DNA from: Falsiroseomonas sp051433195
GTDB lineage: Bacteria > Pseudomonadota > Alphaproteobacteria > Acetobacterales > Acetobacteraceae
NCBI RefSeq assembly: GCF_051433195.1
Contig: NZ_JBHMFT010000015.1
Coordinates: 62,001 to 126,000 of the forward strand
Direction: 5' to 3'
Length of the DNA stretch: 64,000 nucleotides
The notes beneath the pieces were generated by a model. It saw only the letters and a program-made list of their open reading frames with translations. It did no database searches and had not been told where the DNA came from. A program made the translations under genes and the position numbers. This document shows, in pieces, positions 1 to 7,941 of the stretch. How positions within the stretch are numbered: position 1 is the first letter of the stretch; each line of letters opens with the position of its first letter.

Positions 1-428
1 GCCCGGGTGCCGAGGTGGCGCACGCTGGTCACCTCCGACCCCAGGTGCCGCCGCGCCGCCGGTTGCATGACGTGGCGCTCGAACAACAGCCAGCTTGCGG
101 CGACGCGGCAGGTGGCGACCGGGCCGGCCGGCACCACCCGCGCGGCCGAGGGCAGCCGCACCGCATCGCGGATCTCGCAGCCGATGTCGGAGTCGCGGTC
201 GGCGATGCGGGAAATGCCGAGCCCGCTGGTCTCCAGCGCCGCGAAGCAGCTTTCCGGATGCATCGCCAGCCGCCGCAGCTTCAGGCCGGTGACCAGGTTG
301 GGCTCCGCCGTCAGGTCGAGCGGCTGGCGCGGGTCCCATTCCGGCGGCACATGGCGCAGCCCGAAGAAGCCGGCCGCGCCGAGCAGCCCCAGCGCCGCCA
401 GCCAGGCCAGCGCCCGGCGCAGGGTCAG
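1..428 (-). CDS. Extensin-like family protein, 3' end cut by window
   Basis: Reading the minus strand from about 428 down to 1 gives an open frame that begins with a membrane-anchor or signal-like hydrophobic stretch (ALAWLAALGLLGAAGFFGL) and continues into the pattern of the extensin-like C-terminal domain: cysteines in HPESCFAAL, DIGCEIRD and VATCRVAA, followed by PAARRHLGSEVTSV. That order of Cys residues and the terminal PAA-LG-V block are typical of the family, which is envelope-associated and of unknown function. The rest of the protein lies outside the window. It starts just after the corC stop, in the same direction, so it is probably co-transcribed. No ATG, GTG or TTG is visible in frame near the hydrophobic segment; a CTG at 426-428 is the nearest plausible start, so the start is uncertain. 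Confidence 0.6.
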   Translation of the reverse strand, partial: MTLRRALAWLAALGLLGAAGFFGLRHVPPEWDPRQPLDLTAEPNLVTGLKLRRLAMHPESCFAALETSGLGISRIADRDSDIGCEIRDAVRLPSAARVVPAGPVATCRVAASWLLFERHVMQPAARRHLGSEVTSVRHLGTR

Positions 429-450
429 CGCCCGATCACCCCGCCACCGA

Positions 451-1380
451 TCACTCCGCCGCCTGGCGTGCCGGCTCCCCCGTCGAGCCCGGCCGCCGCA
501 CCCGCAGCCGGCGGATGCGGCGCGGGTCGGCGTCCAGCACCCGGAATTCCAGGCCAGATGGGTGCGAGATCAGCTCCCCCCGCGCCGGCACGCGGCCGGC
601 CAGGGTGAAGATCAGCCCGCCCACGGTATCGATGTCCGCGCTGCGCTCCTCCTCCGTCAGCACGGCGCCGAATTTTTGCTCGAAGGCCTCCACCGTGGTG
701 CGGGCGTCGAGTTCGACGGTGCCGTCCGGCCGGTCCAGGATCGTCACCGGCGCCACCTCGTCATGCTCGTCCGAGATGTCGCCGACGATGGTCTCGACCA
801 GATCCTCGATCGTCACCAGGCCGTCGATGCCGCCATATTCATCCACCACCAGCGCCATGTGGATGCGCGCGGCGCGCATCTGCAGCAGCATGTCGAGCAC
901 CGGGATGGTCGGGACCACGAACAGCGGCCGGCGCAGGATCGCCTTCAATGAAAAGCTGGCCGGGTCGCGGCCGACGGCGGCGAAGACGTCCTTGATGTGG
1001 ACCATGCCGACGATGTCGTCGAGGTTCTCCCGGTACACCGGAAAGCGGCTGTGGCCCTCGCGCTGGATCAGGCGGATGGCCTGGTCGAGCGTCAGATCCT
1101 CCGACATCGCCAGGATGTCGGCGCGCGGCACCATCACGTCGTAGGCCGCCTTGTCGCGCAGCCGCAGCACGTTGCCGAGCAGCGCGCGCTCATTCGGGTC
1201 GAGCCCGCCGCCAAAGCCGTCCGGCGTTCGCGGCGCGCCTTCCTCCTGCCGGCCTTCCAGCAGTTCCTCGACCTGGTCGCGCACCGTATCGGCCGTGCGG
1301 CGCCGCAGCAGGCCCTGGATGCGCCAGAGCAGGGTGTTGCGCTTTTCGACGGGTGTGCCGTCTTCTCCGTTGCCGCTCAT
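451..1380 (-). CDS. corC: CorC/HlyC-type CBS-domain protein
   Basis: Cytosolic protein of 309 residues of the hemolysin C/CorC family, linked in other bacteria to magnesium and cobalt efflux together with a DUF21 membrane partner. The tandem CBS pair spans about residues 83-205, opening with MVPR at 83-86 and containing DEYGG (180-184) and TIEDLVETIVGDI (190-202), the family signatures. The CorC_HlyC transporter-associated domain follows at about 215-295, and the last residues are Arg-rich. There is no DUF21 membrane domain, so this is the soluble short form. The start at 1380 is chosen because it overlaps the ybeY stop (ATGA) and removes a long Arg/Gly-rich upstream extension that looks non-coding. 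It lies third in the phoH-ybeY-corC series. Confidence 0.93.
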   Translation of the reverse strand: MSGNGEDGTPVEKRNTLLWRIQGLLRRRTADTVRDQVEELLEGRQEEGAPRTPDGFGGGLDPNERALLGNVLRLRDKAAYDVMVPRADILAMSEDLTLDQAIRLIQREGHSRFPVYRENLDDIVGMVHIKDVFAAVGRDPASFSLKAILRRPLFVVPTIPVLDMLLQMRAARIHMALVVDEYGGIDGLVTIEDLVETIVGDISDEHDEVAPVTILDRPDGTVELDARTTVEAFEQKFGAVLTEEERSADIDTVGGLIFTLAGRVPARGELISHPSGLEFRVLDADPRRIRRLRVRRPGSTGEPARQAAE

Positions 1381-1904
1381 GATGCAGGCCGTCCCCGGCC
1401 CTCCTTCCAGGGGTTGGGGCGGCCGAGGCGGCGCATGATGCGCGCCTCCGCCTGTTCCATGCGCCGCGCCTCGCCGGCCAGCAGGTGGTCGTGGCCGGCC
1501 AGGTGCAGGGCGCCATGCGCCAGCAGATGCGCCAGGTGGTCCGCGGCGCTGCGCCCGGCCTCCCGCGCTTCGCGCCGCACCACGCCGAGCGCCAGGGCGA
1601 TGTCGCCCAGGTGGCCGGGCATGCCGCCGGGGAAGGACAGCACGTTGGTGGGCTTCGCCTTGTCGCGATGGCCGGTGTTCAGCCGCTTGACCTCGGCATC
1701 GTCGGTCAGCAGCACGGTGACGGCGCCCTCGGCGCCGGCATCCCGCAGCGCCGCGGCCACGGCACGGCGGGCCAGCGCGTCCGGCCGGGCTACGGCGGCG
1801 CGCCACTTCTGGGTGGCGAGGACGACGGTGATGCCCGCCTCCCCCTCCTGCATCCCGGCCCCGGCAAGCCTGCCGGGGTCGGGATGACTACTTAACGGTT
1901 CCAT
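1377..1904 (-). CDS. ybeY: Endoribonuclease YbeY
   Basis: Single-strand-specific zinc endoribonuclease needed for 16S rRNA 3'-end maturation and ribosome quality control. The metal site is visible as HGALHLAGHDH, at about residues 130-140 from the chosen start, with the three His ligands in the expected H-x3-H-x5-H spacing. The conserved segment DAEVKRLNTGHRDKAKPTNVLSF is also present in the middle of the protein. The start at 1904 (MEPLS) is preferred; an ATG at 1934 gives ten more residues and one at 1853 would remove seventeen. The gene overlaps corC by four bases and lies downstream of phoH, the usual arrangement and consistent with translational coupling. Confidence 0.93.
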   Translation of the reverse strand: MEPLSSHPDPGRLAGAGMQEGEAGITVVLATQKWRAAVARPDALARRAVAAALRDAGAEGAVTVLLTDDAEVKRLNTGHRDKAKPTNVLSFPGGMPGHLGDIALALGVVRREAREAGRSAADHLAHLLAHGALHLAGHDHLLAGEARRMEQAEARIMRRLGRPNPWKEGRGRPAS

Positions 1905-1955
1905 CGCTCTCCAACTGCCTCCGGCGCGGGACAATGGCCCCGTGCCGCAAATCCC

Positions 1956-3023
1956 TCAACGCCCGCGCGGTGCCGGGTCACTCCGGCCCGAAGCCGACTG
2001 GTCCATCCGGCCATAGGCCGCGACGATGCGTTGCACGAGGGGATGCCTTACCACATCCGTTTCTGCAAATCGCGCCACCGTGATGCCCTCGACCCCCTCC
2101 AGGATCGAGAGCGCCTCGGCGAGGCCGGATTTCTGGCCGTTGGGCAGGTCCACCTGGGTCGGGTCGCCGGTGATGACCATGCGGCTGCCCTCGCCCATCC
2201 GGGTCAGGAACATCTTCATCTGGGCCGCTGTGGTGTTCTGCGCCTCGTCCAGGATGGCGTAGCAATGGGCGAGGGTGCGGCCGCGCATGAAGGCCAGGGG
2301 TGCCACCTCGATCTCGCCGGCGGTCATCCGGCGGGTGAGCTGCTCGGCCGGCATCATGTCGTGCAGCGCGTCGTACAGCGGCCGCAGATAGGGGTCGACC
2401 TTCTCCTTCAGGTCGCCCGGCAGGTAGCCGAGCTTTTCGCCGGCCTCCACCGCCGGACGCGACAGAACGATGCGATCGACCCGCCCGGCCTGCAGCAGCG
2501 CGACGCCCTGGGCGACGGCCAGGTAGGTCTTGCCGGTGCCGGCCGGGCCGACGCCGAACACCATCTCGTGCCGCGCCAGCGCGTCGATATAGGCGGCCTG
2601 CGCCGGGGTGCGCGGCGCGATGGCGCCCTTGCGGGTGCGGATCGCCGGCAAATCCTGCAGGGGCAGGCGCGGATCCGCTTCCTGCACGCCTTCCGCCATC
2701 CGCATCGCCGCCTCGACCTCCGCGCTGCCCACCGGCTCGTTCTTCTGCAATCTTCGCCACAACGCCATCAACGCCGCTTCCGCCACATCGGTCCGCTCGG
2801 GCGCGCCGGTGATGGTCAACCGGTTGCCCCGGCTGCCGAGGCGGACGCCGAGGCGGACCTCCATGCGGGCCAGGTTGCGGTCATGCTCGCCATACAGCAG
2901 CGGCAGCAGGGCGTTGTCGTCGAACTGCATGGTGACGACGCGCTGCATGTTGGGGTTGCCCGCCAGGGTGGCGGGCGGGCGAGCGGCGGGACGCAGGCTG
3001 ATCGTGGCGGGGGGTGTGTTCAA
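1956..3023 (-). CDS. phoH: PhoH-like ATPase
   Basis: Cytosolic ATPase of the PhoH/PhoL family, 355 residues, thought to act with YbeY in RNA metabolism. The Walker A motif GPAGTGKT is at 159-166, and Walker B lies within AILDEAQNT at about 254-262, followed by TGDPTQVDLP, which together form the PhoH helicase-like core. A KH-like N-terminal segment (about 30-95) precedes it, as in the PhoH-like subfamily found with ybeY. The ATG overlaps the miaB stop by four bases, so the order miaB-phoH-ybeY-corC is one transcriptional unit. Confidence 0.93.
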   Translation of the reverse strand: MNTPPATISLRPAARPPATLAGNPNMQRVVTMQFDDNALLPLLYGEHDRNLARMEVRLGVRLGSRGNRLTITGAPERTDVAEAALMALWRRLQKNEPVGSAEVEAAMRMAEGVQEADPRLPLQDLPAIRTRKGAIAPRTPAQAAYIDALARHEMVFGVGPAGTGKTYLAVAQGVALLQAGRVDRIVLSRPAVEAGEKLGYLPGDLKEKVDPYLRPLYDALHDMMPAEQLTRRMTAGEIEVAPLAFMRGRTLAHCYAILDEAQNTTAAQMKMFLTRMGEGSRMVITGDPTQVDLPNGQKSGLAEALSILEGVEGITVARFAETDVVRHPLVQRIVAAYGRMDQSASGRSDPAPRGR

Positions 3024-4417
3024 GCGGCGGCCTTCTCCTGACGGGGCGTTTGTGCGGGAGGACCGAGCGCCTCATTCCCCTCGAGGCGCACGGTGAGCGA
3101 ATTGGGCATCGCGGCGGTGACCACCGCCGGAAGCACCTGGCCGGCGAGGTCGGGGGAGCCCTCGCCATGTGTCGGCTGCAGCCAGGGGGAACGCCCGGCG
3201 AACTGCCCGGGATGCCGCCCCGGGCCGGTCACCAGGATATCGCAGGCACGGCCGACGCAGGAACGGTTGAAGGCATCCTGCTGTTCCCGCAGCAGGGCCT
3301 GGATTTCCTGCAGCCGGCGGTCCTTTTCCACCTCCGTCACCTGGAGTTGCGCGGTGGCGGCCGGCGTGCCGGGGCGGGAGGAGTATTTGAACGAATAGGC
3401 CAGCGCGAAGCCGACCCGCTCGATCAGCCGCAGCGTCGCCTGGTGGTCGGCCTCGGTCTCGCCCGGATGGCCGGCGATGAAGTCCGACGACAGCGCGATA
3501 TCCGGCCGCGCCTGCCGCAGCTTGTCCACGATGCGGAAATAGTCGTCCGCCTTGTGGCCGCGATTCATCGCAGCCAGCATCCGGTCGGACCCCGACTGCA
3601 CCGGCAGGTGCAGGAACGGCATCAACTGCGGGATCGTCCCGTGCGCCGCGATCAGCGCATCGTCCATGTCGCGCGGGTGGCTGGTGGTGTAGCGCAGCCG
3701 GGCGAGGCCGGGGATTTCCGCCAGTTCCAGCAGCAGCCGGTCCAGGCTCCAGGCGCCGCCGGACAGGCCCTCGCCATGCCAGGCGTTCACGTTCTGCCCG
3801 AGCAACGTGATCTCGCGCGCGCCCTGCCCGACCAGGTGCCGGGCCTCCGCCAGCACGGCGGCGGCAGATCGCGAAAACTCGCTGCCGCGGGTGTAGGGCA
3901 CGACGCAGAAGGAGCAGAACTTGTCGCAGCCTTCCTGGATGGTCAGGAAGGCCGTGACGCCCTGCGGCGTGGTCGAATCCGGCAGGAAGTCGAATTTCTG
4001 CTCGGTCGGAAAGTCGGTCTCGATCACCGCGCCGGCGGCGCGGCTGATCCGCGTCACCATCTCGGGCAGGCGGTGATAGCTCTGCGGTCCCAACACGAGG
4101 TCCACATAGGGTGCGCGGGCGGTGATTTCAGCGCCCTCCGCCTGCGCGACGCAGCCGGCGACCGCCAGGATCAGCCGCCCGCCGTCCTGTTCGCGCGCCT
4201 GCTTCAGCACCCGCAGCCGGCCAAGCTCGGAGAACAGCTTCTCGCTGGCTTTCTCCCGGATGTGGCAGGTGTTCAGCACGATCATGTCGGCGTCGTCCGG
4301 CCCGGTGGCCGGGGCATAGCCGAGCGGGGCCAGCACATCCGCCATGCGGCCGCTGTCATAGACGTTCATCTGGCAGCCCCAGCTGCGGATGAACAGCTTC
4401 TTCTTGTCGGAACTCAT
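3020..4417 (-). CDS. miaB: tRNA-2-methylthio-N6-dimethylallyladenosine synthase MiaB
   Basis: Radical-SAM methylthiotransferase that adds the methylthio group to i6A37 of tRNAs reading UNN codons. The 465-residue protein opens directly with the UPF0004 domain, whose three auxiliary-cluster cysteines are C15 (SWGCQMN), C51 (NTCHIRE) and C89 (VAGCV). The radical-SAM triad is C164-x3-C168-x2-C171 (CDKFCSFC), followed by VPYTRGSE. A TRAM domain occupies about the last 75 residues. All residues expected for activity are present. It heads a tight cluster with phoH, ybeY and corC. A 168-base gap separates it from plsC. Confidence 0.96.
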   Translation of the reverse strand: MSSDKKKLFIRSWGCQMNVYDSGRMADVLAPLGYAPATGPDDADMIVLNTCHIREKASEKLFSELGRLRVLKQAREQDGGRLILAVAGCVAQAEGAEITARAPYVDLVLGPQSYHRLPEMVTRISRAAGAVIETDFPTEQKFDFLPDSTTPQGVTAFLTIQEGCDKFCSFCVVPYTRGSEFSRSAAAVLAEARHLVGQGAREITLLGQNVNAWHGEGLSGGAWSLDRLLLELAEIPGLARLRYTTSHPRDMDDALIAAHGTIPQLMPFLHLPVQSGSDRMLAAMNRGHKADDYFRIVDKLRQARPDIALSSDFIAGHPGETEADHQATLRLIERVGFALAYSFKYSSRPGTPAATAQLQVTEVEKDRRLQEIQALLREQQDAFNRSCVGRACDILVTGPGRHPGQFAGRSPWLQPTHGEGSPDLAGQVLPAVVTAAMPNSLTVRLEGNEALGPPAQTPRQEKAAA

Positions 4418-4585
4418 GCCGGACCGTGCTCCGCCGCCCCGCCCAAACCGAGGCAGGGGAAAGCGGGGGATTTGCGCAGGCCGCGCGCCGGGGTCAAGCG
4501 CGGCCCAACGGTCCAGGGGGGTTTGGCCCTGCGGGCCAGGCGGGGTTCGGCACCCGGACAGGCTGCGGGATGGCGCCGTGTCGGG
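4418..4585. other. Gap between miaB and plsC, no gene seen
   Basis: This 168-base stretch between two minus-strand genes shows no convincing reading frame. It holds a short GC-rich hairpin (tggccc/gggcca near 4525-4539), which could end plsC transcription, but there is no T-run and the region would also have to carry the promoter of miaB. Confidence 0.4.
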
Positions 4586-5533
4586 TCAAGCGGGAAGCGT
4601 CTCCGCCCGCGGGACCTTGAGGGGGATCGGCGCCTGCAACGGGGCGGCGGGGCGGTTCTGGCGCAGCGTCGCGCAGGAATCCGCCACCACCCCGGCACAG
4701 GCCGCGGCCAGCGCCTTGCGGTCCGGGAAGTCCGCCGGGTCCAGCGGTGCGTGCAGGATGATGGTGGCGCGGCTGTTGGACCGCCGGGCGATGCGCCAGA
4801 AATGCGTCAGGATGTCGGTGTCGCCATACCAGGCGAATAGCGGCCGGTCGCGCCGGCAGGCCGGCAGCCCGCCGAGCCGGTCGAACACCACGGACACCGG
4901 CTGCACCACCTGCGCCCGGTCCGCGACCGACAGGAAGGCGCTGCGGAAGGGCAGCACCCGGCCGCCATCGCTGGTGGTGCCTTCGGGGAACAGGATCAGG
5001 TTGTCGCCGGCCGCGAGCCGCGTGCGGATCGCATCCGCCTCCCCCTTCGTGCCGGTGCGGCGGCGGCTGACGAAGACGGTGCGGCCGAGGCGCGCCACCA
5101 TGTTGATCAGTGGCCAGCCATCGATCTCCGACTTGGCGACGAAGGCGGCCTGCAACGTCGCGCCCAGTGCCAGCACGTCGAGCCAGGAGGAATGGTTCGA
5201 GACATACAGCACCGGTGCCCCCGGCGCGGCCTGGCCCACCACCTGAAGCCGCAGCCCCATCAGCGCGCACAGGGTGCGGTGGTAGATGCGGGCGAAGGCG
5301 ATGTGCCCCCGCCCCGGCAGCACCAGCAGCAGCGCCTGGATCGGGATGGCAAGGATCGTCCACAGCAGCAGCGTGACCAGCCGCCGTACCGCCCGGATCC
5401 GCCCGCCATGCGGGCGGAAGCCGAGCACATCCCCCCACAGCCCTTCCGGGTCCGAGGCGGAGAACTGGATGGCCTTGCGCCGCTTGCGCGGGCGCAGGGC
5501 ATCCGGAGCGGTCAGTCGAGCGGTTGCCTGCAT
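4586..5533 (-). CDS. plsC: 1-acyl-sn-glycerol-3-phosphate acyltransferase (PlsC-like)
   Basis: Inner-membrane acyltransferase of the LPLAT family, 315 residues. The catalytic HX4D motif is NHSSWLD at 113-119 (H114, D119) and the phosphate-binding motif is FPEGTTS at 182-188. A hydrophobic segment at about 52-74 is the likely membrane anchor. The known activity is transfer of an acyl group to the sn-2 position of lysophosphatidate; paralogues (OlsA) acylate lyso-ornithine lipid. Because an olsB gene lies in this window at 29.2 kb, an OlsA role is possible but cannot be decided from motifs. The first 45 residues are poorly conserved in type, so the true start could be internal. Confidence 0.88.
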   Translation of the reverse strand: MQATARLTAPDALRPRKRRKAIQFSASDPEGLWGDVLGFRPHGGRIRAVRRLVTLLLWTILAIPIQALLLVLPGRGHIAFARIYHRTLCALMGLRLQVVGQAAPGAPVLYVSNHSSWLDVLALGATLQAAFVAKSEIDGWPLINMVARLGRTVFVSRRRTGTKGEADAIRTRLAAGDNLILFPEGTTSDGGRVLPFRSAFLSVADRAQVVQPVSVVFDRLGGLPACRRDRPLFAWYGDTDILTHFWRIARRSNSRATIILHAPLDPADFPDRKALAAACAGVVADSCATLRQNRPAAPLQAPIPLKVPRAETLPA

Positions 5534-5747
5534 GACACCGCATTAATACCGCGTTTCAAGGCAGGGCAATGAATCCCTCGCGACGTTCGCATGAAGTCGG
5601 TGCTGAACTCCCTGCGCGGTTCCGACGATGGCAGGCTCGCGGGGTGGGGTGCGGAGCTTGATGCGGGGCTGTAAGCTTGCCGGATGACCCTGTTCCCGCA
5701 CCGATCCTGTCCCACCACCCGCCATGCCTCGACGGGGGCCTGAGCCG
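5534..5747. promoter_or_regulatory. Divergent intergenic region plsC / dehydrogenase
   Basis: Two genes diverge from this 214-base stretch, so it must hold promoters for both. On the minus strand a TTGCCC and a TATTAA about 15 bases apart (near 5546-5572) are a weak candidate for plsC. No clear element was seen for the plus-strand gene. Confidence 0.25.
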
Positions 5748-6800
5748 ATGCGCCTGGCCGTCCTGGGTGCCGGTGCCGTCGGGCCGGGGGCGGCCGCGCT
5801 CGCCGTCAGCCGCGGGCACGAGGCCGCGATCTGGTCGCCGCGCGGCGGCGGCACGCATGGCATTGGCAGCAGCCTGAGCGTGCAGGGCGTGCTGTCCGGC
5901 ACCGCGCGGGTCTCCGTCGCGGTGGATGTGGCGCGCGCGCTGGACCGCGCCTCCGCCGTGCTGGTCAGCGTGCCGCCGCATGCACTCGGCCCCTTGCTGC
6001 GCCGCATCGCGCCGATGCTGGCCGAAGGCGTGCCGGTGCTGCTGGCGCCGAGCCATTCCCTCGCCCCCCTGCTGCTGGACCGGCTGCTGGCGCGGCGCGG
6101 GCTGCGCGTGCCGGTGGCGGCGCTGGCGGTGCCGCCGGTGGTGGCCGAGCGCCTGGCCGGCGACGAGGTGCGCATCCTGGCGCTGCCGGAGGCGGTGGAG
6201 ATCGCGACGGTGCCGGCGGCCTCCTCCGAGGCCCTGGCGCGGCTGTGCTCGGACCTGTTCGGCATGGCCTTCGTGCACCTGTCCGACGCGCTGGGGGCGG
6301 CACTGGCGGCGCATGAGCCGGTACTGCAATCGGCGCTGATCCTCGGCAACGTGACCCGGATCGAGGCCGGCGAGGCCTGGGACCAGCACCGCCAGATGAC
6401 GCCCGCCATCTGCCGGCTGGCGGAGCGGCTGGATGCCGAGCGCCTGGCGCTGGCCGAGGCCTATGGCCATGCGGTGCCGAGCCTGGCGGCCGGGCTGCAC
6501 CGCATGGCCAACGTGCCGGTCGGGCCGCTTCCGGTGATGGCGCGCGCCCTGGCGGCCCTTCGCCCGGCGCCGGGGCTGCGCGGGCTGGATGCGACGCAGC
6601 TGGCGCAGAGCGTCACCTACGGCCTGGCGCTGTGGCTGCGGCTGGCGGCGGCGCGCGGCGTGCCGATGCCGCTGACCGGGGCGGCGATGGCGGTGCTGGA
6701 GGCGATGTGGGGGGCCTCGCTATCCGCCGATGACCTGCTGGAGGGGCTGGATTTCTCCCGCCTGCGGCAGTTGCTGCGGGATGGGCATCCCAGGGATTAG
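5748..6800 (+). CDS. NAD(P)-binding, opine dehydrogenase-like protein
   Basis: Predicted cytosolic NAD(P)-dependent dehydrogenase of about 350 residues. The protein starts with a Rossmann dinucleotide fold, MRLAVLGAGAVG, with GxGxxG at 7-12. Residues of the type VLVSVPPHALGPLL and a helical C-terminal half (about 190-340) with the pattern HEPVLQSALILGN resemble the NAD/NADP octopine/nopaline dehydrogenase family, whose members oxidise opines or N-carboxyalkyl amino acids. The start at 5748 is preferred because it places the Rossmann glycine motif at the N-terminus; an ATG at 5724 adds eight residues without similarity. It is alone on its strand, divergent from plsC, and ends beside a set of inverted repeats. 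The substrate is unknown. Confidence 0.7.
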   Translation: MRLAVLGAGAVGPGAAALAVSRGHEAAIWSPRGGGTHGIGSSLSVQGVLSGTARVSVAVDVARALDRASAVLVSVPPHALGPLLRRIAPMLAEGVPVLLAPSHSLAPLLLDRLLARRGLRVPVAALAVPPVVAERLAGDEVRILALPEAVEIATVPAASSEALARLCSDLFGMAFVHLSDALGAALAAHEPVLQSALILGNVTRIEAGEAWDQHRQMTPAICRLAERLDAERLALAEAYGHAVPSLAAGLHRMANVPVGPLPVMARALAALRPAPGLRGLDATQLAQSVTYGLALWLRLAAARGVPMPLTGAAMAVLEAMWGASLSADDLLEGLDFSRLRQLLRDGHPRD

Positions 6801-6801
6801 A

Positions 6802-6845
6802 GCATTTTCAAGTCAGGCGGATACGCCTGACGGCTCGGAAAATGC
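6802..6845. repeat. Nested inverted repeat (cruciform-like)
   Basis: Outer arms gcattttc (6802-6809) and gaaaatgc (6838-6845) are perfect complements, and inside them gtcaggcg (6812-6819) pairs with cgcctgac (6824-6831). Two nested 8-base stems of this kind, beginning two bases after a stop codon, are typical of dispersed intergenic repeats rather than of a simple terminator. Confidence 0.6.
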
Positions 6846-6860
6846 GCCAAATCAACAGCT

Positions 6861-6901
6861 AGGGCCGTTTCACCTGTGCACGGCGCAGGTGAAACGGCCC
6901 T
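6861..6901. terminator. 16-bp perfect inverted repeat between convergent genes
   Basis: Arms 6861-6876 and 6886-6901 are exact reverse complements (agggccgtttcacctg on the left) around a 9-base loop. The right arm overlaps the stop codon of the XRE gene on the minus strand. It can form a very stable stem in either transcript and probably ends transcription of the dehydrogenase, though no T-run follows it. Confidence 0.6.
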
Positions 6902-7304
6902 AACGCGCGGGGCGGCGCAGCCGGGGTTTCTCGCCCGGCACCTCCCCGGGGACGTCCCGATCCAGCAGGCCGTGCATGGCGGCGACCGTCTGCGGGCTGA
7001 GGCGGTGGATCGACTCCGCCAGCCGGTTGGCCAGCGCCGTCGCCTCCGGCGTCAGGCCACCGGTATCCAGCGAGACCTTGGGGTGGGACAGCTTGGCGAG
7101 GTTCGAAAGCTCCTCCGCCTCGTCCCAGATCAGGCCGAAGAACTCGTTCACCTGGTGCACCAGCCCGGCTGAGGGCCGGCCGCGATGGCCGTGTTCCAGC
7201 GCGGAGAGGTAGGCGGAGGAGACCTGGAGGTGCGTCGCCAGCGCCTTCAGCGTCAGCCGCCGCTGGCGCCGCAGCATCCGCAGGCGGGCGCCGAAGGGCG
7301 TCAT
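6900..7304 (-). CDS. XRE-family helix-turn-helix regulator
   Basis: DNA-binding protein of 134 residues. An N-terminal helix-turn-helix of the Cro/CI type covers about residues 5-60 (FGARLRMLRRQRRLTLKAL, then VSSAYLSALEHGHRGRPS), in which SSAYLSALE is the recognition helix. The remaining half is helical, with no recognisable ligand or oligomerisation domain, and ends in a basic tail. Proteins of this short type in Acetobacteraceae are uncharacterised. Its stop codon sits inside a long inverted repeat. Upstream, in the same direction, lie smr and the lut genes, but a GC-palindrome separates them, so it may be independently transcribed. Confidence 0.8.
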   Translation of the reverse strand: MTPFGARLRMLRRQRRLTLKALATHLQVSSAYLSALEHGHRGRPSAGLVHQVNEFFGLIWDEAEELSNLAKLSHPKVSLDTGGLTPEATALANRLAESIHRLSPQTVAAMHGLLDRDVPGEVPGEKPRLRRPAR

Positions 7305-7329
7305 CGCTGATCCTTGCCGGCCTTCGCAG

Positions 7330-7355
7330 CCCTCTCCCCCCCGGGGGGGAGAGGG
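7330..7355. repeat. 26-bp perfect GC palindrome
   Basis: The 13-base arm ccctctccccccc (7330-7342) is followed at once by its exact reverse complement (7343-7355). A near-identical element lies at 21738-21764 and a degenerate one near 25189-25214. All three are in gaps between genes, which suggests a dispersed genomic repeat that can also act as a transcription stop. Confidence 0.65.
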
Positions 7356-7395
7356 TTGGGTGAGGGCGGCTCGCGCAGGCCGGTCAGGACCGGGG

Positions 7396-7932
7396 TCACC
7401 CCCGGTTGGTCCGCCGCCGCCGCAGCAGCAGGTTCACCGCGCCGGAATTCGTCGGGTGCGGGTGCGCGGCGCCGAGCACGAGGGGGCGCATGTCCGGGTC
7501 GTTCAGCCAATGCGGCAATTCGCGCTGCAGGATGCCGCCTTCCGGCTGCGGACCCTTGCCGGTGACCACGGTGACGGTGCGGATGCCCTCCTCCGCCGCG
7601 CGGTGCAGGAAGGCGCGGAACACCAGGTGCGCCTCCGCGGCGCGCCGCCCATGCAGGTCCAGCGTGCGTTCCGCCCGCATGTCGCCGCGGCGCAGCGCCG
7701 CCCAGCGCTTGCGGTCGAGCCCGCCCGGCACCTCCCCCACCCGGATTTCCGGCGGTGGGGCCGGGCGCGCAGGCTTCGAGGGCGTCGGCGCCACCTGCAC
7801 CGGCGGCGCGGTCGCGGCCGCCGGTGGCTCGGGTGGCGCAGGGGGCCGCTCATGCCCATTCAGCGGAAGGATTTCGGCGGTGAAGGCGCGCCACAGCGCG
7901 AGGTCGGCCGGGCTCAGCCGCTTGGCGCGCAT
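7396..7932 (-). CDS. Smr/MutS2-type domain protein
   Basis: Small protein of 178 residues with a C-terminal Smr domain (about 88-172), the nuclease-like module found at the end of MutS2 and in stand-alone form. The domain entry LDLHG is at 91-95, the TGKG motif at 124-127 and the final strand pattern GAVNLLLRRRR at about 164-174. Residues 28-62 form a Pro/Ala-rich linker, as in many proteobacterial YdaL/SmrA-like proteins. It probably binds or nicks branched nucleic acid. It lies 9 bases downstream of lutC in the same direction and may be read from the same transcript. Confidence 0.85.
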   Translation of the reverse strand: MRAKRLSPADLALWRAFTAEILPLNGHERPPAPPEPPAAATAPPVQVAPTPSKPARPAPPPEIRVGEVPGGLDRKRWAALRRGDMRAERTLDLHGRRAAEAHLVFRAFLHRAAEEGIRTVTVVTGKGPQPEGGILQRELPHWLNDPDMRPLVLGAAHPHPTNSGAVNLLLRRRRTNRG

Positions 7933-7941
7933 GGCGGTGGC

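Noticed and set aside
1..428. lnt, which normally follows corC.
   Set aside because: The translated frame has the cysteine pattern of the extensin-like family and no nitrilase motif; lnt is found at 18.2 kb.
5543..6500. Minus-strand frames opposite the opine dehydrogenase-like gene.
   Set aside because: Both are low-complexity mirror frames; the plus strand has a clean Rossmann motif.
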